Part shown: positions 40,578-48,847 of the stretch, piece by piece
How the letters are laid out: the number at the start of each line of letters is the position of its first letter
Numbering within the stretch: the first letter of the stretch is position 1
The notes under the pieces: generated by a model
Seen by the model: the letters and a program-made list of their open reading frames with translations, nothing else
The model's database searches: none
Told to the model about the DNA's origin: nothing
DNA from: Sinorhizobium shofinae
GTDB lineage: Bacteria; Pseudomonadota; Alphaproteobacteria; Rhizobiales; Rhizobiaceae
Reading direction: 5' to 3'
NCBI GenBank assembly: GCA_001704765.1
Contig: MBFK01000093.1
Location: 63,955 to 127,954, forward strand
Length of the DNA stretch: 64,000 nt
Made by a program: the position numbers and the translations under genes

Positions 40578-41746
40578 GATGCCTGCTCCCCATCGGCGCC
40601 GGCCGGCCGCACGAGCCGAAGCCGCAGCAGGAGGTCGGTGAGCTTTTCCTTCCAGGTCATGGGTATGTCGAGGCGGCGGTTGCTGGCGAGCTGGCGAATG
40701 GCCAAGGCGCCGGTCACCAGTGGCACCAGATACATGAGCGGCACGAACCAGATCGAATCTTCCGCGCTGTTGCCGGCGTAGAAGGTCATCCAGCGGATGA
40801 CGAGAGCCGCACCCACCGCGCTGATCGTCGGATGCATACGCGCCTCCCGGTGCGAGCGGGCATCGCTGCTGACGACGAGCGCGATCAATCCGAAGAGGAG
40901 CGGGTAGGTCCACTCGGTGAAGCGTCGGTGCAGTTCCGCGGTAAAGGTCAGCGGCGAGCGCTTGTAGGAGGCATCACTCGGGTCGGGATTAATGAGATAG
41001 AAGAGATCGCGATCCTTGGCCCTTATGTTGGCCTCGCCCGCCGCCCGGGTCATGTCGGTCAGATCGAAGGCATAGGAATCGAACTTGATGACGGAGACGC
41101 CGCCATCCGGCAATTTGCGATGGACCTCGCCGTCCTTCATCACGAGCGCCGAGCGCTCCTCATCGACCGCGCCCTCGCGGGCATAATAGACCAGCTCGAA
41201 ATTCGGATTGCGCGAATCGGCGACGAAGATGCCATGCAGGACGCCGCCGCTGCGCCGGGCGGCGACCTGCACGTAGAGTCCGTCGGTGATCTTTCGGAAG
41301 GCGTTTTCCTGCACGACGGAGGAAAGCAAGTCGGCATGGGCCGTCGCAATCATCTTGCGCACGGCAACGCGCGAATATGGCTCGACGAAATTGTCGACGA
41401 CGAAGGAAAGGACGCTCAGCCCGACAGCGAGATAAATCACCGGCCTGATGACCGACATGCGCGAGCTGCCGGCGGCGTTAAGCACCGTCAGTTCCGAATC
41501 GGTGTTCATCACGCTCAGCGTCTGGGTGACGCCGATCAGCAGTGCGAAGGGCAGAATGATCGGAACGACGGAAGGCAGGATCAACGTCGCAAGCTTGAGG
41601 AAGGCGAAAATCGACTGGCCGCTGTCTGTGACGAGGTTGACGTTGCTCAGCGCCTGCGTGGTCCAGACGATGCCGAGCAGCGGCAGGAGCGTTGCCAGGA
41701 ACATGATCGTGGCGCGCCGGAAGATGTAGCGTTCGATCAGCTTCAT
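40574..41746 (-). CDS. lptF: LPS export permease LptF
   Basis: 390 residues with the same architecture as LptG (N-terminal MKLIERYIFRRATIMFLATLL, central periplasmic domain, C-terminal helices). It begins the lptF-lptG-lptD-surA-pdxA-rsmA series; all joins down to lptD overlap. The C-terminal tail of about 30 residues is polar. Confidence 0.94.
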   Translation of the reverse strand: MKLIERYIFRRATIMFLATLLPLLGIVWTTQALSNVNLVTDSGQSIFAFLKLATLILPSVVPIILPFALLIGVTQTLSVMNTDSELTVLNAAGSSRMSVIRPVIYLAVGLSVLSFVVDNFVEPYSRVAVRKMIATAHADLLSSVVQENAFRKITDGLYVQVAARRSGGVLHGIFVADSRNPNFELVYYAREGAVDEERSALVMKDGEVHRKLPDGGVSVIKFDSYAFDLTDMTRAAGEANIRAKDRDLFYLINPDPSDASYKRSPLTFTAELHRRFTEWTYPLLFGLIALVVSSDARSHREARMHPTISAVGAALVIRWMTFYAGNSAEDSIWFVPLMYLVPLVTGALAIRQLASNRRLDIPMTWKEKLTDLLLRLRLVRPAGADGEQAS

Positions 41747-42055
41747 ACCCGTTTCCGACCTAAATCCTGCTCTTCATTCGTGCCGTTCGCGCGTGCACGA
41801 GGCTCGTGTTCGCTGTCCGATCTTACCGGTCTCCGTTCCTGCATCGAAACTCAGAGTCTCCAACAACAGGGATAATATAAGGCGAAGAACTGCGGTTAAC
41901 CGCATGTAAACATGTGCGGGCATCTTGCCAAGCGCCTCAAAAGCGAGAAGGGTGCGCGCCACAGCTTTGATCACGGCCGACGTCGCGAATGTCCGCCACT
42001 GTAGCCGTCCGGTAACAGCCAGGCGGAAGCCCACCAGAGATGCCCGGAGTCCTGC
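41747..42055. other. Divergent intergenic region lptF / pepA
   Basis: 309 bases with no supported gene. It contains the perfect palindrome at 41891-41904 and must carry promoters for both lptF and pepA. No confident -35/-10 pair. Confidence 0.5.
41891..41904. promoter_or_regulatory. 14-bp perfect palindrome in the lptF-pepA region
   Basis: TGCGGTTAACCGCA reads the same on both strands and is followed by another short symmetric stretch (ACATGT at 41909-41914). It could be a dimeric repressor site between the divergent genes; the regulator is not recognised. Confidence 0.4.
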
Positions 42056-43549
42056 ATGCCGATGAAGTTCGAGTTCACTTTCAGCAAATCCCATCGCCCG
42101 GCGGGGGGCGCTGCGGTCCTCCTGCAGGTCGCGGGGGCGAAGGAACCGGCCGGTGCGGCTGTCGTCGATCCCGAGGACATCCTGCCGAAGGCGGCGAAGA
42201 TCGGAAAATTCACCGGTAAGGCGCTGTCGACCCTCGACGTCGTTGCACCACACGGTTCGCCGGCGGATCGGATCATCCTTCTCGGCCTCGGAGACGCGGC
42301 AGCCCTGGCGAGCCACGACTGGCTGAAAGCCGGCGGTGCCGTGGCTGCGAAGCTGCGCTCCTCCGAGAAGGCGACGATTTTCCTCGATGCACCGGGCGTT
42401 GACGTCACAGGCAAGGCGGCCGCCGACTTCGCCCTCGGCATGGAAATGAACGCCTATGCCTTCGACAGTTACAAGACGCGCAAGTCCGACGACGAATCGA
42501 AGACTGCTCAGAAAGTGGTGAAGGTCACGATCGTCACCGGCATGGTTATCGCCGCGAAAAAGGCATTCGCCACCGTCCAGGCGGTCGGCGAGGGTGTCTT
42601 CCTGGCGCGCGACCTCGTCAACGAGCCCGCCAACGTGCTCGGCCCGGTGGAGTTTGCGGCGCGCGCCAAGGAACTGGAGAAGCTCGGGGTCGAGGTTGAG
42701 ACCCTGACCGAGCGGGAAATGAAGAAACTCGGAATGGGTGCGCTCCTCGGCGTCGCGCAGGGATCGTCCCGCCCGCCGCGGCTCGTCGTCATGCAATGGA
42801 AGGGCGGCAAGGCGAAAGACAAGCCGCTTGCCTTCGTCGGCAAGGGCGTCGTGTTCGACACGGGCGGTATCTCCATCAAGCCTGCATCCGGCATGGAGGA
42901 AATGAAGGGGGACATGGGCGGTGCTGCCGCCGTTACCGGTCTCATCCATGTGCTGGCGGCCCGCAAGGCCAGCGTCAATGCCGTCGGCATCATAGGGCTT
43001 GTGGAGAACATGCCGGACGGCAGCGCGCAACGCCCGGGCGATATCGTGACGTCGATGTCCGGGCAGACCATCGAGGTGATCAACACCGATGCCGAGGGCA
43101 GGCTCGTTCTCTGCGACGCGCTCTGGTACTGCAACGATCGCTTCAAGCCGAAGGCGATGATCGATCTGGCGACGCTGACCGGCGCGATCATGGTGGCGCT
43201 CAGCAATCATTATGCCGGCCTGTTCTCGAACGATGATCGCCTCGCCGAACAGTTGCTGAGGGCCGGTACGACGACGCAGGAGCGCCTGTGGCGGATGCCG
43301 CTCGGCAAGGAATTCGACAAGATGATCGACAGCAAGTTTGCCGACATGAAGAATACCGGCGGCCGCCACGGCGGCTCGGTGACGGCGGCGCAGTTCCTGA
43401 AGCGTTTCGTCAAGGACACGCCCTGGGCACATCTCGACATCGCCGGCACGGCGATGGGTTCGCCGACCGATGAGATCAACCAGTCCTGGGGCTCCGGCTT
43501 CGGCGTGCGCCTCCTCGACGAACTGGTCCGTGCAAACTACGAATCCTAA
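42056..43549 (+). CDS. pepA: Leucyl aminopeptidase (M17)
   Basis: 497 residues, a di-metal cytosolic aminopeptidase. The C-terminal catalytic domain has [15 protein letters not shown] and [14 protein letters not shown], which hold metal ligands, plus the conserved Arg; the N-terminal domain is shorter in conservation, as usual. ATG 42056 follows GGAGTCCTGC; a second ATG two codons later is possible. Some PepA proteins also bind DNA, which is not assessed here. Confidence 0.95.
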   Translation: MPMKFEFTFSKSHRPAGGAAVLLQVAGAKEPAGAAVVDPEDILPKAAKIGKFTGKALSTLDVVAPHGSPADRIILLGLGDAAALASHDWLKAGGAVAAKLRSSEKATIFLDAPGVDVTGKAAADFALGMEMNAYAFDSYKTRKSDDESKTAQKVVKVTIVTGMVIAAKKAFATVQAVGEGVFLARDLVNEPANVLGPVEFAARAKELEKLGVEVETLTEREMKKLGMGALLGVAQGSSRPPRLVVMQWKGGKAKDKPLAFVGKGVVFDTGGISIKPASGMEEMKGDMGGAAAVTGLIHVLAARKASVNAVGIIGLVENMPDGSAQRPGDIVTSMSGQTIEVINTDAEGRLVLCDALWYCNDRFKPKAMIDLATLTGAIMVALSNHYAGLFSNDDRLAEQLLRAGTTTQERLWRMPLGKEFDKMIDSKFADMKNTGGRHGGSVTAAQFLKRFVKDTPWAHLDIAGTAMGSPTDEINQSWGSGFGVRLLDELVRANYES

Positions 43550-43578
43550 TTGCTGGTGGGTGTCCGGGAGAGATCGGC

Positions 43579-44028
43579 ATGACCGAAATTCTTTTCTATC
43601 ACCTGACCGAATCGAAACTCGAGGACGCCCTGCCGCCGCTCCTGGACAAGAGCATCGAGCGCGGCTGGCGGGTGGTCGTGCAAACGGTCGATGCGGAAAG
43701 GCGCGAAGCGCTTGATACGCATCTTTGGGTCTATCGCGACGACAGCTTCTTGCCGCATGGTACGGATGCGGGCGAGTTCGCTGCCGAGCAACCGATCCTG
43801 ATCGTCGCCGACAATGGCAATCAGAACGGGGCGACCGTGCGCTTTCTCGTCGATGGCGCCGAGCCGCCGCCGGTCTCCGAATACGAGCGCGTCGTCTTCC
43901 TGTTCGACGGCTACGACCAGCAACAGCTCGAGGCGGCGCGCGGCCAATGGAAGCGGCTGAAGGGCGAGGGGCACAACCTCACTTATTGGCAGCAAAACCG
44001 TGACGGCCGTTGGGAGAAGAAGGCCTGA
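43579..44028 (+). CDS. holC: DNA polymerase III chi subunit
   Basis: 149 residues of the HolC family, the clamp-loader accessory subunit that contacts SSB. MTEILFYHLTESKLEDALPPLLDKSI and LDTHLWVYRDDSFLPHG are typical. It follows pepA by 29 bases behind GGGAGAGA; pepA-holC is a widely conserved pair. Confidence 0.93.
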   Translation: MTEILFYHLTESKLEDALPPLLDKSIERGWRVVVQTVDAERREALDTHLWVYRDDSFLPHGTDAGEFAAEQPILIVADNGNQNGATVRFLVDGAEPPPVSEYERVVFLFDGYDQQQLEAARGQWKRLKGEGHNLTYWQQNRDGRWEKKA

Positions 44029-44050
44029 GCGGCTCTTCCGAAAAACGGAA

Positions 44051-44078
44051 GGTCCGCAAAAACTGCGGGCCTCGTTAT
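44051..44078. terminator. Terminator between holC and the convergent dehydrogenase
   Basis: 8-bp stem GGTCCGCA / TGCGGGCC (one G-T pair) with an AAAAC loop, followed by TCGTTATTT. A smaller hairpin CTTCCG-AAAAA-CGGAAG lies just before it (44035-44051). Confidence 0.7.
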
Positions 44079-45022
44079 TTCACGTGAATGCAAGCTGAGT
44101 GGTGGAAGGCCTCGACGAATTTGCGCCGGCCGAGCATGAAGGCGTCGGCGACGTGCCTGAGCGGCGACAGATCCACGTCCGATCGGCCTTCCTTGATGAT
44201 CTCGGCGAAGCGCCGATAGAGCATCGGATATTCCTGTTCCGGCTCTTCATGAACGATCTTGCCGTCGACGGCGAGCTTGGCACCGCCTTCGGAGAGAATC
44301 ATCTCGCCGGCCTCGGTCTCGGCAACGATGTCCCAGCTCTGCTTGCCCGTCTGGCGCCAATCGAACTCAGCCGAAACATCGAGCTTTTGGGCATCGCTGA
44401 AGGCGATCGAGGCGGCGATCGGTGCGTCGCGATTCTCGGGAAATTCGAGCGTCGCCGAGGTGATGAAGATCGGGCGGGGCAGAATATGGGTGATGATCGA
44501 CAGGGCGTTGATCCCCGGATCGAACACGCCGAGTCCGCCGGCCGCCCAGATCCATTCTTGGTTCGGATGCCAATGCCGGACATCCTCTTTCCAGATGATC
44601 TTGACGTTGCGGATCGTGGTCGACGCAAGAAAGGCCTTGGCGGCTTCGACCGCCGGCGCATAGCGCGAATGCCAGCTCGCAAAGAGCGAAAGACCCTTCG
44701 CCGCCGCCAGCGCTTGAAGGTCCGCGACCTCGCTCAAGGTCGCGCCCGGCGGCTTTTCGAGGAAGACGTGCTTGCCGGCCTCGAGCGCGGTGCGGGCCGC
44801 TTCATAGCGGTATTGCGGCGGCATGCAGAGCGAAACCGCCTCGATCGCCGGCACCGCTTCGAGCATCGCTTCGATTGACTTGAAATTGTCGATGCCATCG
44901 ACCGTTCCATGGCGGCTCGCCGCTGCGATCAGTTGATAGTCGGCATTCCTGGCGAGCGCCGGCAGATGCTGATCGCGCACAATCTTTCCGACGCCAACAA
45001 TGGCAATTCGAATGGGGGACAT
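44075..45022 (-). CDS. Gfo/Idh/MocA oxidoreductase, likely D-galactose/L-arabinose 1-dehydrogenase
   Basis: 315 residues. The N-terminal Rossmann motif is GVGKIVRDQHLPAL, followed by the family lysine motif EKPPGATLSEV. Stretches such as WKEDVRHWHPNQEWIWAAGG, GVFDPGINALSI and AEFDWRQTGKQSW closely resemble the L-arabinose/D-galactose 1-dehydrogenase I recall from Azospirillum. This is the first step of the non-phosphorylating sugar pathway. The other pathway genes are not adjacent. Substrate assignment is by recalled similarity. Confidence 0.85.
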   Translation of the reverse strand: MSPIRIAIVGVGKIVRDQHLPALARNADYQLIAAASRHGTVDGIDNFKSIEAMLEAVPAIEAVSLCMPPQYRYEAARTALEAGKHVFLEKPPGATLSEVADLQALAAAKGLSLFASWHSRYAPAVEAAKAFLASTTIRNVKIIWKEDVRHWHPNQEWIWAAGGLGVFDPGINALSIITHILPRPIFITSATLEFPENRDAPIAASIAFSDAQKLDVSAEFDWRQTGKQSWDIVAETEAGEMILSEGGAKLAVDGKIVHEEPEQEYPMLYRRFAEIIKEGRSDVDLSPLRHVADAFMLGRRKFVEAFHHSACIHVK

Positions 45023-45218
45023 GGGTGCTTCGCTCTTAATTAGTATGACTTATTATCGCTCCTTGTAGCAGATTGGGGGCAGTGGGCAAGCGGGGTTCTG
45101 TCTTGAAATAAGCTGGCACCTCAGGGCACAAGATGCAAACAAATCTGTTATGCCTCCCGGTGAAGATGGGCGACGGTTTCGCTGATCTTTTCATCAGAAG
45201 GACATTTGAGGATTTGCC

Positions 45219-46058
45219 ATGCCGAACATCCGCCGCGCGACGCGCGCCGAGCTTGACACGATCATCGACTGGGCGGCGAGGGAGGGATGGAATCCCGGAC
45301 TTGAAGACGCGAATGCGTTCTGGACCGCCGATCCCGAGGGCTATTGGGTTGCAACTGAAGAGGAGACCCTGGCGGCAGCCATCTCCCTTGTGCGCTACGG
45401 CAGCCAATATGCCTTTCTCGGCCTTTATATCGCCGACCCGGCCTTTCGGGGCAGGGGCATCGGCCGCGCTCTCTGGGAGCGGGCGATCGCCAGCGCCGAG
45501 GGCCGTGTCATCGGCCTCGACGGGGTGGTGGCCCAGCAGGACAACTATCGAAAGTCGGGCTTCGCCTGGTCGCATGCGAACGTCCGCTATGGCGGTGGCG
45601 TCGACGTGTCCGAGCCGCCGGGCACTCAACTCATCGACGCGGCGCCGGTGCATGTCGCGGCCCTGACCGACTATGACCGCCGCTTCAATCCGGCGCGCCG
45701 CGAAGCCTTTCTGTACGAGTGGACGAAGCAGTTGCCGACGCGTCGAAGCCTCTTGATGCTGCGTGACGGCACCATCGTCGGTTACGGGACGATCCGCGCC
45801 TGTCGCGAAGGGTTCAAGATCGGTCCACTGTTCGCCGATAACGAGACTGGCGCCGACCTCATCTTCCGCAAGCTCGCCGCGGGCGTAAGGGGGGCACGGG
45901 TCTATCTCGACATTCCAGAGCCGAACGCCTCGGCGAGGGCGCTTTGTGAACGCTACAACATGAAGCCGGTTTTCGAGACGGCACGAATGTACCGGGGGCC
46001 CGCGCCAGACCTGCCGCTTCCACGGATTTACGGAATCACGACGTTCGAACTGGGCTGA
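45219..46058 (+). CDS. GNAT family N-acetyltransferase, two-domain
   Basis: 279 residues. The N-terminal GNAT domain has the acetyl-CoA loop in FRGRGIGRALWERAI, and a C-terminal half (about 140-279) resembles the acetyltransferase_18 type domain. Similar two-domain proteins are common and mostly uncharacterised. ATG 45219 follows GAGGATTT. The acceptor substrate is unknown. Confidence 0.85.
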   Translation: MPNIRRATRAELDTIIDWAAREGWNPGLEDANAFWTADPEGYWVATEEETLAAAISLVRYGSQYAFLGLYIADPAFRGRGIGRALWERAIASAEGRVIGLDGVVAQQDNYRKSGFAWSHANVRYGGGVDVSEPPGTQLIDAAPVHVAALTDYDRRFNPARREAFLYEWTKQLPTRRSLLMLRDGTIVGYGTIRACREGFKIGPLFADNETGADLIFRKLAAGVRGARVYLDIPEPNASARALCERYNMKPVFETARMYRGPAPDLPLPRIYGITTFELG

Positions 46059-46116
46059 TCTGGTCGAAAACCATCCGCCGTCTCCTGAAAAGAGCCACCG
46101 TAGCGCGCCTGCCCAG

Positions 46117-48006
46117 CTAGCTGGCCATCGCCTCTTCGTATTCGGCCGAAAGTTCGAGCCATTGCTCTTCGGCATGGGCGAGTTTTGCCGCCGCCTCCGC
46201 CCGTTCCTTTGCCCTTTGGGCCGCCTTTGCCGGCGCTTTCTCGTAGAGGGCCGGGTTGGCCAATTCGGCATCGAGCGCCTGAATGAGTTTCTCCAGTTTT
46301 CCCGTCAAGGACTCGATCTCGTTGATCTTTTTCCTGAGCGGCGCCAGCGACGCGCGCTTATCGGCATTGGCCTTGCGCTGGTCGGCTTTCGACAGGCCCT
46401 CGTCCGAGCCGTTGGTCCTGGGCTTCTCGTCCTTCGCCTTGGGGCCGCCGACGATCACGCTTCGATAATCCTCGAGATCGCCGTCGTAACTCGTCACCGT
46501 TCCGTCTCGCACCAGCCACAGCCGGTCGGCGGTGGCTTCGATCAGGTGCCGGTCGTGCGAAATCAGGATGACGGCGCCGGAATAATCGTTGAGGGCGGTG
46601 ATCAGCGCGTTGCGGCTGTCGATGTCCAGATGGTTGGTCGGCTCGTCGAGGATGAGCAGGTTCGGTTGGTCGAAAGCGGCGAGGCCCATCAGGAGCCGCG
46701 CCTTCTCGCCGCCGGAGAGATCCTTCGCGGGGGTGTCCATCTTTTCCGTCGAGAGCCCCATCTGCGCGACGCGCGAGCGGACCTTTGCTTCCGGCGCATC
46801 CGGCATACGGCGGCGCACATGTTCCACGGCGCTCTGCGTCGGGACGAGGTCGTCGAGCTGATGCTGGGCGAAGAAACCGGTCTTCAAGCCCGGTGCGATC
46901 CGCACTTCGCCGGTCTCTGCCGCAAGCCGGCCGGAAATGAATTTCGCGAAGGTCGACTTGCCGTTGCCGTTCGAGCCGAGCAGCGCAATGCGGTCGTCCG
47001 CGTCGATGCGCAGATTGAGCCTCTTCAAAATAGGCTTGCCCGGCTCGTAACCGACCGCGCCGCCCTGGATGGCGACTATGGGAGAGGCTACCTGTTTCTC
47101 CGGATCGGGGAAGGAGAAGCCTTGGACATGCTCCTCGATCACCGCCGCGACGGTGCCCATGCGCTCAAGCGCCTTGATGCGGCTCTGGGCCTGGCGAGCC
47201 TTGGACGCCTTCGCCTTGAAGCGATCGATGAAGCTCTGCAGATGCTTGCGAGCTGCTTCGTTCTTGGTTTTCGCCTTCATCTGCAGTTCGTCGGCTTCCG
47301 CCTTCTGCCGCTCGAACTGGTCATAGGAGCCGCGATAGAAGTTGAGCTTCTTTTGGTCCAGGTGAACGATCGCGTTCACGGCCGTGTTCAAGAGGTCGCG
47401 ATCATGGCTGATGATGATGACCGTATGCGGATAGCGGCGGATGTAATCCTCCAGCCACAAGGTTCCTTCGAGATCGAGATAGTTGGTCGGCTCGTCGAGC
47501 AGCAGCAGATCCGGCTCGGAAAAGAGCACGGCTGCAAGCGCTACGCGCATGCGCCAGCCGCCGGAAAAGGCGGAAGCGGGGCGTCTCTGCGCTTCGTGAT
47601 CGAAGCCGAGACCGGCGAGAATGCTCGCCGCCCGCGCTTCCGCCGAGTGGGCGCTGATATCGGCAAGGCGTGTCTGGATGTCGGCAATCCTGTGCGGGTC
47701 GGTCGCGGTTTCGGCCTCGGCGAGAAGCGCGGCGCGTTCCTTGTCCGCCTTCAGCACGATCTCGATCAGCGGCTCGTCGGTGCCCGGCGCCTCCTGGGCC
47801 ACCTGGCCGATCCGCGCGTTCCTCGGCAAGGAGACGCCGCCGGCCTCGGCGGCAAGCTCGCTGGTGATGATCCGGAAGAGCGTCGATTTGCCGGCACCGT
47901 TGCGTCCGACGAGGCCGGCCTTCGTGCCCGCCGGAAGCGTCACGGAAGCGTTTTCGATGAGAAGACGGCCCGCGACGCGGGCGGAAAGGCCGGTGATCTG
48001 GATCAT
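46117..48006 (-). CDS. ABC-F family ATP-binding protein
   Basis: 629 residues with two ABC domains and no membrane segment. Walker A motifs are GRNGAGKST (34-42) and GSNGNGKST, with signatures FSGGWRMR and LSGGEKAR; the charged inter-domain linker and a C-terminal coiled coil (EEQWLELSAEYEEAMAS at the end) are typical. ABC-F proteins act on the ribosome E site or in stress; it resembles the Uup/YheS group. ATG 48006 is preferred over an extension of 14 residues. Confidence 0.9.
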   Translation of the reverse strand: MIQITGLSARVAGRLLIENASVTLPAGTKAGLVGRNGAGKSTLFRIITSELAAEAGGVSLPRNARIGQVAQEAPGTDEPLIEIVLKADKERAALLAEAETATDPHRIADIQTRLADISAHSAEARAASILAGLGFDHEAQRRPASAFSGGWRMRVALAAVLFSEPDLLLLDEPTNYLDLEGTLWLEDYIRRYPHTVIIISHDRDLLNTAVNAIVHLDQKKLNFYRGSYDQFERQKAEADELQMKAKTKNEAARKHLQSFIDRFKAKASKARQAQSRIKALERMGTVAAVIEEHVQGFSFPDPEKQVASPIVAIQGGAVGYEPGKPILKRLNLRIDADDRIALLGSNGNGKSTFAKFISGRLAAETGEVRIAPGLKTGFFAQHQLDDLVPTQSAVEHVRRRMPDAPEAKVRSRVAQMGLSTEKMDTPAKDLSGGEKARLLMGLAAFDQPNLLILDEPTNHLDIDSRNALITALNDYSGAVILISHDRHLIEATADRLWLVRDGTVTSYDGDLEDYRSVIVGGPKAKDEKPRTNGSDEGLSKADQRKANADKRASLAPLRKKINEIESLTGKLEKLIQALDAELANPALYEKAPAKAAQRAKERAEAAAKLAHAEEQWLELSAEYEEAMAS

Positions 48007-48326
48007 TCGGGCCTTTTGCCCGGAGTTTGACCCGAAGGCAAGGGTCACCGGATGCGCATCGCGGCTGCCCTATAAGTCCGGAGTGGGCGGTTTCAAGAGC
48101 TTATTGTTATCAAATCCTGGACGACGTGTTCCGATAATCAATACTTCTAAACCTCATCATGAGGCCCCACATCTATCCGCGAAGAGCGCAGGAACTGCTC
48201 TTCCGATTATCCGGCTCGGATCGAATGCCATCGGCAAGGCCGCCGCGTTCGAAAGCACTGATCCGATCGTAGGTGGTCGCGACCAACCCATCGTTCAAGT
48301 GAACGACCTGATCAGGAGTGTTGAAC
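48007..48326. other. Divergent intergenic region ABC-F / small exported protein
   Basis: 320 bases without a gene. It contains an inverted repeat CCTCAT-C-ATGAGG (48151-48163) and the two palindromes listed separately. AT-rich patches near 48100-48150 may carry a promoter. Confidence 0.5.
48274..48306. promoter_or_regulatory. Two adjacent palindromes before the small exported protein gene
   Basis: TGGTCGCGACCA (48274-48285) is a perfect palindrome. TCGTTCA-AG-TGAACGA (48291-48306) is a 7-bp inverted repeat. They end nine bases before the AGGAG of the gene, so they may be operators or a 5' leader structure. Confidence 0.45.
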
Positions 48327-48605
48327 ATGAAAAATGCAGTCCACACCGCTCTCGCCGCTGCCCTTGTCGCCACTGCCGTTCTTGGCGGCGCCTCCGCCGC
48401 CTTTGCCGGCGGCAGCTATTATGAAGGCATCAGCCCGACGCCGCTTTATACCGAACGTGCTCCGAGGGCCGGCGACGAGTCCGCTGTTCGCCGCACGAAC
48501 GGTTCCGTTGACCGTACCCTCACTGGTTCTGTCTCCGACTATGCCGCGCAGCCGAAGCTGGTCCGCGGTGGAGAAGGCGAATACTACCAGAGCATCAGCC
48601 GCTAA
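48327..48605 (+). CDS. Small exported protein of unknown function
   Basis: 92 residues. A clear signal peptide (VHTALAAALVATAVLGGASA, cleavage near AFA-GG) leaves a mature part of about 65 residues without cysteine. The mature protein starts with GSYYEGIS and ends with GEYYQSIS, a repeated motif at both ends. ATG 48327 follows AGGAG. It resembles small periplasmic proteins common in rhizobia; function not known. Confidence 0.75.
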   Translation: MKNAVHTALAAALVATAVLGGASAAFAGGSYYEGISPTPLYTERAPRAGDESAVRRTNGSVDRTLTGSVSDYAAQPKLVRGGEGEYYQSISR

Positions 48606-48672
48606 GCGGAAATCCAACGGAGCAGGTCTCGTCCTCCCAACCAGGCCTTGAGCCTCGACCGCTCTTTTCATG

Positions 48673-48705
48673 GCCCGGTCCCGCTGAGCGGGGCCGGGCT
48701 TTCTT
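48673..48705 (+). terminator. Terminator after the small exported protein gene
   Basis: 10-bp GC-rich stem GCCCGGTCCC / GGGGCCGGGC (one G-T pair), 7-base loop, followed by TTTCTT. Confidence 0.85.
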
Positions 48706-48847
48706 CATCTCGCACACGTGGATGATATATCCCGGCGGCGGGTGCGCGTGCCGCCATTTGTCGCAGACCTTCCCACGCAAGCCGCCATATTAGTTCGGCG
48801 CTTATACTTGACGACAGGAGTCAGCAATAATATGTCGCCTCGCTAAA

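Noticed and set aside
41774..43432. 552-residue minus-strand frame opposite pepA
   Set aside because: Antisense to pepA; no ribosome binding site or domain.
46162..48030. 622-residue plus-strand frame opposite the ABC-F gene
   Set aside because: Antisense to a protein with two intact ATPase domains.
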